A DNA stretch of 6,752 nt from Lentisphaerota bacterium (lineage in GTDB: Bacteria; Verrucomicrobiota; Kiritimatiellia; RFP12; UBA3636), in the NCBI GenBank assembly GCA_012514445.1, contig JAAZAI010000117.1, positions 1-6,752 of the forward strand, read 5' to 3'. Both the position numbers and the translations under genes were made by a program. Below the pieces are notes generated by a model that was given only the letters and a program-made list of their open reading frames with translations, did not search any database and was not told the DNA's origin. Below, piece after piece: positions 6,715 through 6,752 of the stretch (its first letter is position 1; every line of letters starts with the position of its first letter).

Positions 6715-6725
6715 GAAAGTGTCCC
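6705..6725 (+). other. Alternative stem competing with the 6691-6714 hairpin
   Basis: GGGAC (6705-6709) can also pair with GTCCC (6721-6725) across an 11-base loop. This excludes the stronger upstream hairpin, which uses the same GGGAC as its 3' arm. Mutually exclusive stems are the layout of an attenuator, but the second stem is much weaker. Confidence 0.3.
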
Positions 6726-6752
6726 CCAAAAGGCCTCTCAGGTGCCTGATAA

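Larger units (their letters stand above)
6450..6752. other. AT-richer non-coding tail without a convincing gene
   Basis: About 300 bases after the operon with clearly lower GC than the coding DNA. No frame shows a plausible start with a ribosome site and a protein-like sequence. An open frame continuing to 6658-6660 is the tail of a shadow frame of the GT9 gene. No tRNA cloverleaf or CRISPR-type array is seen. The stretch holds a short tandem repeat, a candidate promoter and several hairpins, listed separately. Confidence 0.7.

Overview
This is a GC-rich bacterial window. It holds one very large leftward gene that runs off the left edge, a compact divergent two-gene rightward operon, and an AT-richer non-coding tail of about 300 bases. 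Coding DNA has strongly G/C-biased third positions, Shine-Dalgarno sequences are recognisable, and promoter candidates are sigma70-like. Glycosyltransferases of cell-surface glycan type suggest a Gram-negative or otherwise glycan-rich bacterium. The phylum cannot be fixed from this sequence.

Layout. Bases 1-4226 (minus strand) encode the first 1408 residues of a giant superfamily 1 helicase of the DUF4011 type: an Ig-like N-terminus, a transglutaminase-like Cys/His domain, a Pro/Ala/Ser linker, the DUF4011 signature, then the helicase core with Walker A, a roughly 630-residue insertion, Walker B (DEAS), GDPKQLPP and HYRSRHE. The window ends before the later helicase motifs and the C-terminus. 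No stop codon is reached, so a search limited to closed ORFs misses it and instead finds a 4-kb shadow ORF on the opposite strand. Bases 4227-4371 are a shared divergent promoter region. It has a candidate promoter on each strand, both with a TACAAT -10, and an inverted repeat that spans the two -35 elements.

Bases 4372-5286 (plus) encode a family 2 glycosyltransferase. It is coupled through a one-base TGATG overlap to a family 9 (heptosyltransferase-like) glycosyltransferase at 5286-6449. Together they look like part of a lipopolysaccharide, capsule or other surface-glycan pathway. A 9-bp perfect hairpin covers the stop codon of the second gene and probably marks the end of the transcript.

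Bases 6450-6752 contain no convincing gene. They hold a 10-bp tandem repeat, a candidate rightward extended -10 promoter, a series of short hairpins and a strong 9-bp stem-loop near the right edge. This is compatible with a structured leader of a gene beyond the window, an untranslated RNA, or the edge of a small repeat element.

The helicase and the glycosyltransferases are divergent and need not work together. The helicase belongs to a family reported to include antiphage defence proteins. The glycosyltransferases would alter surface sugars, which can also affect phage adsorption, but that link is speculation.
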